From NCBI RefSeq assembly GCF_026914265.1, contig NC_069125.1, positions 248,001 through 312,000 on the forward strand: 64,000 nucleotides of DNA. The letters run 5' to 3'. This DNA is from Mya arenaria. Taxonomy: Eukaryota > Mollusca > Bivalvia > Myida > Myidae. The translations under genes and the position numbers were made by a program. Below are positions 23,461 to 34,613 of this stretch, piece by piece; position 1 is the first letter of the stretch; each line of letters starts with the position of its first letter. The notes below the pieces were generated by a model that saw only the letters and a list, made by a program, of their open reading frames with translations, had not been told where the DNA came from and ran no database searches.

Positions 23461-24104
23461 TTCCATATTTAAAAGATGCTGAAGAACATTGTATTGGTCT
23501 GAAAATGCATTCAGAAATACCATTCTCCAAATATTATTAACATGACATACGAAGTTAATGCTATAAAGTATATAAATTGCAAATACCAAATGTGCATACA
23601 TGTATATCTGAATGTCTTATACCCATTTTACTTATGGACTGCACTGCCATTCCACATTAGTAGAATTTATAGTGTGTTTTTATTTAAGTTTGAGTAATTT
23701 AGGCAATTTGAGGGATATAACTTTAAAGTGACTGGGGCTACATTTGTAGCTGGTTATAGAACCTGACTGAGATATGCTGCTCATGCACATACTGTCCAAT
23801 GTTGATGATTATTTGGATAAATGCTCCGCAATAGTAAAACAGTGTAGCCAAAATAAAGTTGATGTAATAGAAGCAATTCAAGGACCATAAGTCTTATGTA
23901 ATTCTATTGACATGTTTACAATTTCTACACATGTATGTTCATGTTATCTAAGTCTCCCTGCTGCAGATATATCCATTTTCCATCATATAGCGGGCATATA
24001 AAAAAATGAGGGGAGGGGGGCACATCCAAATTTGTGGCCATACGGTTGCGCCTCTAATGCCTCTAATGCCAAGTCCTGGCTACGCCCAATACTTTGCATA
24101 CTTT

Positions 24105-24470
24105 AAAGTTGCACTCTCACAGGTTGACCGTTTTTGACAACTTTTTATACTTTTTTTGTCTTGGAATGAACCCATATTTGCGTAAACGTCTGGAAAGTGG
24201 AAACCATTCATATTAGACTACTGGCAAAAGATCAGATCGCAGTTTTTCATATTTATGTTCAAAATTGTTCTGTTATGGCTAAAAGCGTCACTAACGCTTA
24301 AAGAAAAATAATATTTTAAGCAATCTTCCGAACAATTCAGATCTGTTTTATTGGAAGTTATCTTATGACTAAATTGAAGGCATTGATATCAAAATCAGCC
24401 GATTCTGAGACCAAAAAAAAATAAAATGTCAAAACTGTCAATCTGAGAGAGTGCAGATTAATAAGACCTA
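24105..24470. mobile_element. MITE of the 'gcactctcacag' family, copy 1
   Basis: About 365 bp with long inverted ends: TTAAAGTTGCACTCTCACAG at the left and CTGTCAATCTGAGAGAGTGC at the right. Next to the left end is a stretch of the type 'acaactttttatactttttttgtcttgga'. Further copies are at 27119-27475 and 37030-38537 (interrupted). No protein is encoded. Confidence 0.7.
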
Positions 24471-25627
24471 GCTGGTACAATTAAATAGATGGCTAAGTTT
24501 AACGATCAAGTTGTTCATGTCATTTTTACAAGTGATGTCAAAAACCAGATCACTCAACTTACATCATTGGTGCCTAGAACATGAGAGAAGTCCTTTTAAT
24601 AGCTGGAACCAATAAACATCGCACTTCCAGTTGGTGCAAAAAACCTGCAGCGTGACTGCCAGACATCTCAAGAACTCAAGCGTCTATAAATTTAAGAGGC
24701 AGCAATATTACCAATACAAGTCTATTACTGTCCAACATTTCAGAATTTAACAGTTTATAGCAGACACTTATCAGTTAATAAAGCCAATTTTGTTTCAAAA
24801 CTGCTCAAATTGCTTGAAGTACTAAGACACAAGAAATCGACTACGACAGCACACAGACAAATTGCTCAGACAGCATGATGTTTTGGCCCAGTCATCAGAC
24901 GACGACAACGCCATAATAAACAATAACAAAGTAATCTCAATTACAATTATGTTAACAAAAGGTTATAAGTAGCAAGAGTAAAAGTACAATGAGGAATAGT
25001 ACTATGTGGCTTCCTAGTGAAATAGTCCCCAAGTGAAATAGTCCCCAAGTCAAATAGCCCCCAAGTCAAATAGCCCCAAAAAACACCCCCACTTTTTAAA
25101 AAAACCTCGAAGCTTGCCGGAGATGGCCGGGACTTGTTACAATTGGCATAAATGTTGTCTGTGTCAGTATAGTTTCGTTTTATTGGAAAGGTAAATCCAT
25201 TTTTAATGCATTTAATGCATAGTATTGTGCAAAATATATTTGCAATTACTTGGTAAAATATATAAATATAAGCCTTTATTATCTATTTCACACATAACAT
25301 ACTTCTAACACGTCTATTATTTTAGACTACGGAGACAACAAGCCAAAAATTCGATAAAACAACAACAATAGGAGTACTGGGAACTTTTTTTAACATTTGG
25401 ATATTCAGAGTCGCCAAATAAAAAATCATCAAAGACTCTGAGGCGGCTGTTTATATGGACTAGTTTTCGCCGATGTTCTCGTTATACTACGAATTGATAC
25501 GCCGTTATCATCTCATAGTACTACCTCTCATTGTACTTGAACTCTTGCTACTTATTAACTTTTGTTAACGCCACTTAATTTGGAAAGTTGTTTGAATCTA
25601 TTTTTATTATTATTATTATTATTATTA
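24471..25627. other. Non-coding DNA with short tandem and microsatellite tracts
   Basis: At 25018-25080 a 15-17 bp unit of the type AATAGTCCCCAAGTGA is repeated about four times with drift to AATAGCCCCCAAGTCA. At about 25604-25627 there is an (ATT)n run. At 25265-25330 a fragment ending 'acgtctattattttagacta' recurs inverted at about 39065-39090. No gene is supported. Confidence 0.6.
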
Positions 25628-25875
25628 TGCACCAGTCAATTGTAACCACGCCCCCCAGGTCCGGGGAATAGCGGGGACCTTGACTTTCGGTCTAGCCAAC
25701 CCCGGCTAAAATAGGGCGGGGACAAACAGATGGTAAAATCCCTGCCAAATGCCCCGCACCTCAGGGACCCTAGGTAAGGCCCATTCCCTGCTATATTTAA
25801 AGCGAAGACAAAACCACCACATTCACCTGGCACTGCGGGGCCACCAGAAAGGTAAAAAACGGCAGTCAACAGGTC
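25628..25875 (+). mobile_element. Left part of a GC-rich MITE ('tgcaccagtcaattgtaacc' family)
   Basis: It starts with the terminal repeat TGCACCAGTCAATTGTAACC directly after the (ATT)n run. It continues with the GC-rich interior found in the copies at 29321 and 38906 ('aggtccgggg', 'ccagccaacccggctaaaat', 'ggcactgcggggccacc'). No matching right terminal repeat follows, so this copy is truncated. The - strand frame at 25636-25878 is a shadow. Confidence 0.7.
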
Positions 25876-26080
25876 CATGGTTTACTTTACGGTAAAGATT
25901 ACTATCTAGTATGGAGTTTAGTGCTGGCAATTTTAGTCTGGTTCCCTGCTTTCTGATATTTCATACAGTACGATGTTAGGGGAAGGAACTCCAGACTATG
26001 GCAATTTCATTCGGAACTCCTAGGCCATTTTATTCTAAAACAACCTCAGGCAATCGGAACTCCTCGGCTAGTATCAAGAT
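25876..26080. repeat. Fragment of the 'ggaactcctcggctagtatc' repeat
   Basis: The segment at about 26010-26080 (CGGAACTCCT, 'ttctaaaacaacc', CTCGGCTAGTATCAAGATAT) recurs at 41028-41130 and inverted at about 30300-30440. It is a dispersed repeat that also flanks the 30.4-35.7 kb composite element. Confidence 0.6.
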
Positions 26081-26203
26081 ATGGCCTCGGGTCGTAAGAA
26101 AATAGTCCATCATGGCCGACCGACCAAGAAGGTGTTCAAACAACCAAGAGATATGTTAGTCCAAAGACAGAATGAGGAGCGAACTTTTACCACTTATTTG
26201 TGT
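26081..26203 (+). CDS. Candidate first coding exon of a small unknown protein
   Basis: The ATG at 26081 opens a 41-codon frame, rich in basic residues, beginning MASGRKKIVHHGRPTKKVFK and ending RTFTTYLC. It stops exactly at a strong donor TGT|GTAAGTG (26203/26204), phase 0. A phase-0 acceptor TTCTATTTCAG at about 27589 would add ALESECNQKMPLYED and a stop (27590-27637), giving 56 residues. Another acceptor at about 26851 opens EEYGTRGAADSDSRLVLMKK but in an incompatible phase. The ATG lies at the edge of a dispersed repeat. No family is recognised, and the model rests only on codon-like composition and splice sites. Confidence 0.3.
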
Positions 26204-27118
26204 GTAAGTGTTATTTTTTTATACTTATTGTATTTTAATAAAATATAAAAATAGTTTTAAAAGAGCCCTAATGAGAAACTAATTGGAAATGTCATTAATT
26301 CTTAGTGGGTGGGGTAAAGTCTTCTTTCATTTGACAGATTCTAATTTAGTAAATAACAATTTTGAAGCTCCAGTGATCAGTGGCAAAAATTAAGAAAACA
26401 ATTACTTTATTTGTTTTGTGTTTTAATAACAAATAAGTCTGAATCTGACTTTACTTAGATCGATAATGGGTTAGACTTTCTTTCTCAGTGTATTTATCTC
26501 ATACATTTCATATCATTAACTTTATTTTTTTATAATTAAAATTTACATTCTTTTAACCAAGGATGTATGGTTTATATGTCCGTAAGTGTTGGTAGCGAAC
26601 AACTTAATGTAATGGCACAATTGAATACCTCGGCCCTGTTCACTAATATAGTTCTCTAAATAAATAAGATCTTCATTCTATTGGTTTAACAAAATGAGTT
26701 TGAACGCATAAACCAGCACACATTTCTTTCGAGACTAAATTCTTTGATATCCACCAGTGGTGGTGATGCAGAAACATTGAAAAATGCTGACATTTTTACT
26801 GTGCCAATGAAATGCAGACATTTAAATTTTAATCTTATTGTCATTTTCAGAGAAGAGTATGGTACCAGGGGTGCAGCTGACTCTGATTCCCGGCTTGTTC
26901 TAATGAAAAAAGGCAGATGAGGTAATGGTTGTGCTATTTTCGAAATTCGGACAATAATTTAACAGTCAAGTATCCTATTGGTTTAAGCCCAAAAGTACCT
27001 GCATGTTTGTACAATTAACCAACAAGGATTGACAGTATTAAAATATCAACATTGTAGATGAATTTAAACATGATAACAATTTCATTTCATATTCTTTAAT
27101 TAACCAGTAGTCCAGAGC
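26204..27118. other. AT-rich non-coding DNA or intron of the candidate small gene
   Basis: No repeat terminus or clear exon is seen apart from the phase-incompatible candidate segment at about 26852-26915. Confidence 0.45.
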
Positions 27119-27475
27119 TAAAAGCTGCTCTCTCACAGATTGACGAACAGTTCTTCTTGGTCATTCTTCAAAAGCCCAAAAGAATAATTAAATTAAAACA
27201 CATATAATTAATTATATGGCTTAAAGCAATAGCAAAAAAATATTTTCCAAACAATTGAAATCTATTCTATTATGTGTGACCTTATATGACTAGTTGGAGG
27301 ATTTTTTACCAAATTTTCAAACTTGTATATGAAAGACTGTGATCTGATATTATGTCAGCAGTCTAATATCACTGGTTTCCATACATTTGCACAATAATTG
27401 CCAATTGGCTCGTTTAAAGACAAAAATAAAAAGGGTGTCAGAACAGTAAAACTGTGAGGATGCATCTTTAAATCG
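27119..27475. mobile_element. MITE of the 'gcactctcacag' family, copy 2
   Basis: The left end CTAAAAGCTGCTCTCTCACA and right end 'aaactgtgaggatgcatctttaaa' are diverged versions of the ends of copy 1. The inner 'ttggctcgtttaaagacaaaa' matches the right arm of the copy ending at 38537. It is more mutated than the other copies. The - strand frame at 27355-27642 overlaps its right arm and is a shadow. Confidence 0.6.
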
Positions 27476-28040
27476 GTGTTGCACTTAATGTTTTGTGAAT
27501 ACTTTTCTGCTGTTGTACAGGCTTTTAAAATAATTGATCTGAAAATATAATTCCTATTATTGTTGTATTTTCTGTTTTCTATTTCAGGCACTGGAATCCG
27601 AATGTAATCAAAAAATGCCATTGTATGAGGATTGACCTGCAATGCATGGCAATCATCTTAACACAACTGCAACGCCTTCCTTGGAAAAATGAGTGCAAGA
27701 TGGAAGCGTTCAGTGGAACATCTTGTCATCTCAAATATTTGATGACTTACATACTGATGTGAAGTTGAAGATAAAATCATCTGTTGGTCCGTGATTATTA
27801 AGTAAATCCGAACATATATTTTAAAAGGGTAAAATGGTAAAGGATTTATATACGCTTTAAGTGGTTTTCCTATAATATGGAGGGAAGATAACTACAAAAA
27901 CAGAAACAGATGGCATCGGCAGACCAAATAAAGGAGAACTATTTTGTTCAGTTCAATTTTTAAGACTTCAGAAAATCTGTTAATAGGGCACATCCTTGCA
28001 AATGCCATATTGTAAACTGGGCTCTTTAAAATGTGAAAAG

Positions 28041-28112
28041 GTGAAAGTGGTCTAGAGGATAAGCCCCAAATTCAAGGTTGTGAGTTCAAGACCTCCAAGA
28101 TACTTTCTCTTG
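28041..28112 (+). mobile_element. tRNA-like SINE head (A and B box)
   Basis: TGGTCTAGAGG at 28048-28058 fits the RNA polymerase III A-box consensus. AGTTCAAGACC at 28083-28093 fits the B-box consensus with one mismatch, at normal spacing. The block has the flavour of tRNA-derived SINEs rather than a functional tRNA: no clean acceptor stem was found. The body probably continues to about 28190; its 3' end is unclear. Confidence 0.5.
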
Positions 28113-28190
28113 ACCTCAGGAAAAGGATGTCTATACTTCCAGCTTGCATATAGCAATCTGATAAGGCATAAAATAAGATACTAGCTACAG

Positions 28191-29320
28191 TTTTTCCATT
28201 TGTGTTGATTTATTTTTCAGTCTGTTGGAATGTTTATTAGAAGTGATGCGCATTGCTTACTGCAACCAATATTTATTTTCTTTATTAAGTTGAATTTAAC
28301 GAACACATAACATGACTTGTGATTTTACAGATGCATGTTTATTTCGTTGATTGTATGAGTTTATTTTCTCAAATGATGTAATAAAAGTTATTCTGAATGA
28401 CTGTCCTTTTTTGTTTGAAGAAAATGTGTTGAGGTTTTGGCATAGCATAGTGTCATCATCATCATTACCATTGTTGTGTACAAATAAAACATTCAAAATA
28501 ATGTATTAAAAACCAAACTGTCAAGCCAAGTACTCAAAGAGGCACAAGGATATTGCTAAAGAGACCGGTAATACAATTAGACAAATAAAATGTAAAGAAA
28601 GATCTATAATTCTGACACATGGTAATGCTTTAAATAGTCCTCTCATTGTGTGTTTATGGTTAAAGTGGAGACATACAGTATATTTTGTAATGAAGACTTA
28701 AATTTGTATGGCAACTTAAAGCCATATATGGGGATTAAGCGCCAGAAATATTGTGAAGTCTCCCAAAAGACTCAATGCACTTAAAAAGCACAGAAATGAA
28801 AGTAAAAATGGGAGCAAAACCTAATTTATCATTAGTTTTACATTGGATTGCATACACATGGCTCTGCTATTACTTGACTAATATTAAAAATAAAATTAAG
28901 AGACATGTTGATCCAAACTGTAATTATTCTTGTTTGCATTTTATGGAGTTGGACATAAAAGAGTCATTTGGTGAAGAGTGATCTAAAGGCTAATTATTCA
29001 AAATAGATTAAGTATTATTGAAAAAAGTCTGGTATACATTGCTGAAAAGATTAGTAACCTGGCTAAATATTTGTTTAAGGCTTTTATTTACAAAAAAATG
29101 AATCAGTTGAGTATCTTATCAGTTACTCTTTTGGTGTTGTTGTTTTTAATAAAAAATGACAATTTACTCAAAGATATTGAGACTAATAATTATAGATTTA
29201 GACAAGTATAATGTGTAAGGAAACTTCTAATGAGTGGGTTTTATCCACAGCCTAGGAGGTAAAGTAAGGCATGATCTGCCTTGAACAAATACAATTTTAA
29301 GACAAGATCTGTCAACTTAG
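28191..29320. other. AT-rich non-coding DNA, nothing recognised
   Basis: No gene or repeat is supported. The frames at 28296-28496 (-) and 28775-28981 (+) lack motifs and splice context. Confidence 0.5.
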
Positions 29321-29636
29321 TGCACCAGTCAATTGTAACCCCCACCCACCCCAGGTCCGGGGGAATACTGGGGTTAACCAGGGGAAATGGGCCGTGTTTT
29401 TACCTATCGGGTGGCCCGGTAGTGCTGGTTGAATGCGGTGGTTTTATCTTCGCTTAAAATATAGAGGGGAATGGACCTTACCTAGAGTCCCTGGGGTGTG
29501 GGGGCATTTGGCAGGGATTTTGCCATTGGATCGTCCGCGCAGGGTGGGGATTTTAGCCGGGGTTGGCTGTACTGAAAGTCAAAGTCCCCACTATTCCCCA
29601 GACCTAGGGAGGCCATGGTTACAATTGTCTGGTGCA
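29321..29636. mobile_element. Complete GC-rich MITE with 20-bp terminal inverted repeats
   Basis: TGCACCAGTCAATTGTAACC at 29321-29340 is matched by GGTTACAATTGTCTGGTGCA at 29617-29636, one mismatch. The 316-bp element is far more GC-rich than its surroundings. Its interior is the reverse complement of those at 25628 and 38906. The overlapping frames at 29433-29768 (+) and 29482-29670 (-) are shadows. Confidence 0.8.
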
Positions 29637-30284
29637 TATCCACATGAACGTTGTATTGGTACTCTAACAATTGAGCTTACTGCGTGGATAGTCACCGCCC
29701 CACCTCAACCCCACAGAACTGTTTACACAAAAAAAATCTGCAGCCCAAACCCAATAATGCTGAAGTAAAGGCATGCATAGATTTCAGCTTGTAAAGCTGA
29801 CTGGGTGCCAAGCTCACACCCATCCAACTACAATCCACAAAAGTCTGCACAATGCAATCAATGATTTTACAGAATAGTAATGTTGTTTTAATGGCAAGGC
29901 ATGGTGTGAAAAATAACACGGCAAAGTATGACTTAAAACTTACATTTCATAGGGTATTCCTATAACTGTTGAGAAAATGTTGACATTTAGTCCATGCATG
30001 CATTTAATGTAATGATTCATGCATGCCATGAACCGTATGACTGTCAAGTTCATCTGTGTGCTCACGATTTTTCTAGAGGAAATAGAGTGCTTCAACTATA
30101 AGAAAACATCTAAATATTTATAAAACGAACATTTTTTGAGGTTACAATAAATATTTTCTCTTAAACAAGCACATTTAATTTAACACAATCCATTTCCTTG
30201 TTGTTACAATGGGCCTTCTTTACGCGGATTGAAAACGGTGTTAATCGCCGGCAGCCGCATCGCACTTTCGTATATCCTTACTAC
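29637..30284. other. Non-coding DNA
   Basis: Nothing specific is recognised between the MITE and the repeat at 30285. Confidence 0.5.
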
Positions 30285-31133
30285 TATTTACGAGGTCTAT
30301 CTCGAAGCTTGCCGGAGATGGCCGAGTTGTTACGATTGGTTGTTTTAGAATATCTTGATACTAGCCGAGGAGTTCCGATTGGTTGTTTTAGAAAAAAAAT
30401 GGCCGAGGAGTTCCGAATGTGGCAATTTTTGAATTCCGCGCTCGTCGTTGATGGGCAATACTAAAAGGCTGACCAAATGGCTGCCCATATAGATATAGAT
30501 GGAAAAGGCTGACCAGGCCAGAAAAGGCTGACCAGGAAAATAAAATAGAATTGAAAAGATGTTTTTAATAAAAAAAATAACTTTTATGTTTTAATAAGTT
30601 TATATTCATTAAGAGTATTGTATTTTTATATGTTTTTTTTTAAATGTGTAAGAAATCGTGATGTTAAATTAATATCGAATAATTCAATAATTCAAGTCGA
30701 TGCGATACATTCTATTTCATTATTTTATTAAATTATCAATTTATAGATTACAATTGATATAAATATATACAGCTTTGCATAACTTTGTATAGATCTGTAA
30801 ATATGAGTAATTGAAATAAACGAAACAAACCCCTCAAGTAAAGTGACTTTCTTGGTAGCAGTTGCATGGGTTTGGTGAATGTGTGAGAAGTTCACACGAT
30901 ATTATTAAAGTTGTTCCTTGTTATAACTTATCGTAATTGGCGTAATTAAGTCAATTCAATATTTAAATAATTAATATATTGCTCTAGATATTTAATAAAT
31001 TGTGTGATTTGGATCTATGTGATTTTGATTATAATATTACGTGGATTTGTGTTTAGTTTATTCAAGTATATCTTATGACGTACTTAACGCTGACCAGTGT
31101 ATCCATGGTAACACACCCGATGTGTACAGCCCC

Positions 31134-32843
31134 ATGCCGAACAGCAACAGGCCTATGGAATCTATTACGGCCTCACCAGAGGCTAGTGTTTTAGACCTTC
31201 TGGAAGTAGAAGGTAACGATGACATCAAACAAATCCAGGAAATACAGTGTTGGTTTAATACCTACCCTATGGATAAATTTGTTGATCATATATTGTTGAC
31301 ATACCAAAACTCAGATCTCGTGATAGAGGAGGTACGTGCAAAACTCTTCGAGGTCCTACGCCAGAATGACGATTACCCGTTTGAACGTAATCGTGAGTTG
31401 GAGCGAAGAATGAACTCGCGCCTCGGAGACAGCGCTTGCGTGAAAATGGCACGTGATATACATACCATTACTTCAGTGATCGAGGGAGACGACTTCCATT
31501 TATTGACCGAACTCCTTGGCAACCCAAAGAAGCATAAATCACGACCGTCGACGTTCGAAACACCGACGTCTCAAGGGACGACAACGTGTGAGTGTGCCGC
31601 CGATGTTCAGGTCCTAAAAGACACTGTTAAGTCTCTACAAGCTGAATTGCTTCTTATTAAACAGAAGCAAGCAACGATCGACAACGATAAAACAACAGAT
31701 GTTAAATCGCTTAAAAAGTCTGTCGACACAATGCAAGAAACCATGAATAACTCGGAAATGTATATGTCGGCTACGTGTACGAAACATTTACAAGATCTCG
31801 ATTCCCGGTTCTCTAATGATCGCTCCAGATGTAAGGAAAAATCACTTTCAGACACGGAGTGTATTAAAACTATGCAGCATAACATTCTAAATATAAACGC
31901 TGTGTTGCCGCATATTCAAACATCTATTGGGAATATTCAAGGTTTCATACAAACCAAATTCCACCAACTCGACACTAACGTACGACAGGGTACACTGTCC
32001 CCAAACGAGTGTAATGAACCAGAGAGACGTAATGAAAACAGTCGATGCCAGTCTTCTTTTGACGTTGATGTGCCCGCTCAACCAAGATACAGTGCTGAGC
32101 GTATAGACAATTCCAATCAAATGACTGCTAAAAATAGTCAAACAGCAACAACACCTCAGAGTCCTATCGACAACGCGTATTGCAGAAATGACACAATAAG
32201 TGATGGGTCGGATCCAAAGCGCATCCCGACGCGTGTTTCCGCCAGAACGACCTACAAGAAGAGAGCACTTCCAAAACATCAGAAGCAAGACATTGCATCG
32301 ACGGCTCCGAACATCAACTTTGATGTAATAAACGATGAACGTTCTAGGATACAAGAACGCCGAAACCATACATTTAATCAACATAACAGTCGTCGAATGT
32401 ATGACGCAGACGTCGCTGAGCACACCGATGTGGGCGACAGTGATGGCGAATTCGAGAAATATGTTCAAAAGCGAACCAAACATTTATATATAGGTGGTTT
32501 TAAACCATCCATAACCGAAGACAAAATTGCCAACTATATCAATAAACGCGGCCCAAAGGTTACTCATGTAGCTATATTTCCAAGCCGGCGTTACAACAAA
32601 GTCGTGGTGCGCGTTAACGTAGAAGACGATGATACGGCCTCTCTTCTCACGGACGACCCGGAGTTCTGGCCACGTGGTATAACGTGTCGGCCTTGGGCCA
32701 GGCAGAGATCGAATAGGTTTCAGGGCCCACATGAAAATGACGTCACTTCCGGAAACCAACGGGGACCACAGGCTTCAAACGAAAACCTCCAAAACCACGG
32801 CTTCTTTGACAGTAACCAATACGAGGTGTTAAGTATTGAATAA
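31134..32843 (+). CDS. LINE ORF1 (gag-like RNA-binding protein), intact
   Basis: The first in-frame ATG is at 31134 and TAA ends at 32843, 569 residues. The frame is open upstream to a GTG at 31041, but no earlier ATG exists, so 31134 is the chosen start. Residues about 155-270 are heptad-like and probably coiled coil (VQVLKDTVKSLQAELLLIKQ). A long polar stretch follows. Residues about 449-535 begin KHLYIGGFKPSITEDKIANY and look like an RRM-type alpha/beta RNA-binding fold, typical of ORF1 proteins of non-LTR elements. The rest of the element follows after 16 bp. Codon composition is more balanced than the AT-rich flanks. Role by family: it would bind element RNA to form the retrotransposition particle. 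The domain call is inference from pattern. Confidence 0.75.
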   Translation: MPNSNRPMESITASPEASVLDLLEVEGNDDIKQIQEIQCWFNTYPMDKFVDHILLTYQNSDLVIEEVRAKLFEVLRQNDDYPFERNRELERRMNSRLGDSACVKMARDIHTITSVIEGDDFHLLTELLGNPKKHKSRPSTFETPTSQGTTTCECAADVQVLKDTVKSLQAELLLIKQKQATIDNDKTTDVKSLKKSVDTMQETMNNSEMYMSATCTKHLQDLDSRFSNDRSRCKEKSLSDTECIKTMQHNILNINAVLPHIQTSIGNIQGFIQTKFHQLDTNVRQGTLSPNECNEPERRNENSRCQSSFDVDVPAQPRYSAERIDNSNQMTAKNSQTATTPQSPIDNAYCRNDTISDGSDPKRIPTRVSARTTYKKRALPKHQKQDIASTAPNINFDVINDERSRIQERRNHTFNQHNSRRMYDADVAEHTDVGDSDGEFEKYVQKRTKHLYIGGFKPSITEDKIANYINKRGPKVTHVAIFPSRRYNKVVVRVNVEDDDTASLLTDDPEFWPRGITCRPWARQRSNRFQGPHENDVTSGNQRGPQASNENLQNHGFFDSNQYEVLSIE

Positions 32844-32859
32844 CATTTTCTTTTGTATC

Positions 32860-33040
32860 ATGCCACTTCAAACATTAAATATAGCAACCTGGAACGCAAC
32901 AGGTGAATGAACTTCTTACAATGAATAATATTGACATATGCGGCGTCTCTGAGCATTGGTTGTTTCACAAGGATTTACACTTTATGGGCTGTATACACAG
33001 TAACTTTTCACATTATTCAGTGGCAGATCAAACGTATTTC
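32860..33040 (+). pseudogene. LINE ORF2 5' remnant (endonuclease domain), deleted
   Basis: ATG at 32860 gives MPLQTLNIATWNATGE then TGA (32908-32910). This matches the N-terminal strand of the exonuclease-endonuclease-phosphatase domain of LINE ORF2, where 'WNA.G' is typical. In the next frame NIDICGVSEHWLF follows, the next conserved block, but the linker normally between the two is missing and the frame is shifted. After about 33040 the similarity is lost and no reverse transcriptase is present before the 3' end. ORF2 is therefore broken by at least a small deletion and a very large one. The element cannot move on its own. Confidence 0.7.
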
Positions 33041-33982
33041 ATTTCAGAACATGTTTTGTTATTTTGTCGTTCGAACGATACTACTAGGCAGTGCCTTTGG
33101 CGAAAATTAAGTTTAATGTTCACAGTAAATCAGTATGACGAATTTTGTCAAATGCATTATTCCGAACAATTATTAGAAATGATCACCGGTTTCCGATCGT
33201 TTACGCTCAGCGACCACAGTCGAGTACATATTTTCAAGACGGTACTACGATACTTACATTTTCTCAGCAAGCCACTGGCTCATTTTTTACCGCATATGTA
33301 ATTACATGTACAATGTGTGTAAACATACCCTCTTTTGAAGTCTTGTTCATTTGGGTTGTTTTTTGTAAAAGTAACTATCTATTTCACTATGCTTACTTTA
33401 CTTATAAATATCACTCCTTTTATATCATTGTCATAACTCTATCTAAAATGCAGGACGATGTGTAATGTAGGGACATGTCATTTATTTCCCATTCTTTGTA
33501 TTGTTGTGTACCCTGAAATTGATGCCATGCATATCATGTTCCTATTCTTTTCTATGTTATGATTATATATCAACTGTATATTCATGTATTGTATGTTATA
33601 AATATGTAATGCTCTCCATTGTTGGAGGAATAAAAGAATCTATCTATCTATCTACCGTGCGCGAATTCCAGGAGAAAAGTCATACATGAATGCAAATAAA
33701 AAAACGAAACTGATCATGAACGAATTATAACTACGACAATCCTTTCCATTATGATCAATCAAGCGAGAAATTGTCACTAAGTCACAATAAAACTGCCACG
33801 AGGAGCAATTAGCGCCCCGGGTGTCGAATCGATGTACTGTATTTGTTATGAAATTGTATTGATTTGGGTACAAATAATGTTGAATTAGTGAACGATACAT
33901 TTTTCATTAATGAATCTGAAATACTATTTAAATCATGTTCAAATTACTTGATAATGTTTCAAAAGATCCAGTAGGTAAATAA

Positions 33983-34600
33983 ATGATAATACATGTATGA
34001 TATAATAGAAGGATACAGTTGATCATTTGTGAAACTTAATGACATAATGTAATTGGAAACATGTATTTCTTATCGCTGACCAACCTGGTCAGCCTTTTTC
34101 GAACACTTACATAGCGTAATATCTTATCGCTGACCAATACGGTCAGCCTGTATTTGTTATGTTATTCGCCGACTATCACGGTCCGCCTTTTTCGAAACTC
34201 TAACTAACAACGATAGTAGATGTTGTTTAATTCGGAAATAAAATATTTAAAAGGTAATGATAATACATGTATGATATAATAGAAGGATACAGTTGATCAT
34301 TTGTGAAACTTAATGACATAATGTAATTGGAAACATGTATTTCTTATCGCTGACCAACCTGGTCAGCCTTTTTCGAACACTTACATAGCGTAATATCTTA
34401 TCGCTGACCAATACGGTCAGCCTGTATTTGTTATGTTATTCGCCGACTATCACGGTCCGCCTTTTTCGAAACTCTAACTAACAACGATAGTAGATGTTGT
34501 TTAATTCGGATTTTTTTTTTTAAAGTAATGTTAATACATGTATGATATAATAGAAGGATAAGTTGATCATTTGTGAAACTTAGTGACATATGCGCATAAG
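33983..34600. repeat. 274-bp tandem duplication with palindromic GGCTGACC motifs
   Basis: The sequence starting ATGATAATACATGTATGATA at 33983 is repeated almost identically at 34257, and the first about 70 bp again at 34528. Each full unit contains GCTGACCAACCTGGTCAGCC and GCTGACCAATACGGTCAGCC, which match the subterminal motif of the enclosing element. These may be extra transposase-binding sites. Confidence 0.85.
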
Positions 34601-34613
34601 AATAAAATTTATT

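Larger units (their letters stand above)
31000..33656 (+). mobile_element. Non-LTR retrotransposon, ORF2 deleted, with 3' tail
   Basis: Contains ORF1, the ORF2 remnant and a 3' untranslated part ending ATGCTCTCCATTGTTGGAGG, then AATAAAAGAATCTATC and a short (TCTA)n tail at 33641-33656. GCTCTCCATTGTTGGAGG contains a small hairpin (CTCCA/TGGAG). Such tandem tails and stem structures are common at LINE 3' ends. The 5' boundary is not resolved; it lies between 30546 and 31134. No target-site duplication was found. The frames at 32903-33465 are shadows or remnants. Confidence 0.6.

Noticed and set aside
25636..25878. 80-codon - strand frame rich in Gly and Pro
   Set aside because: Composition artefact of the GC-rich MITE. 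The same sequence occurs in two other copies without a conserved frame.
31267..32759. Frames up to 198 codons on the - strand opposite LINE ORF1
   Set aside because: Antisense shadows of the long ORF1. They contain no motif, while ORF1 has family-like features.
32880..32915. A spliced intron removing the ORF2 frameshift (ACAG|GTGAAT context)
   Set aside because: No acceptor restores the missing linker between the two endonuclease blocks, and the rest of ORF2 is absent, so deletion is the simpler reading.
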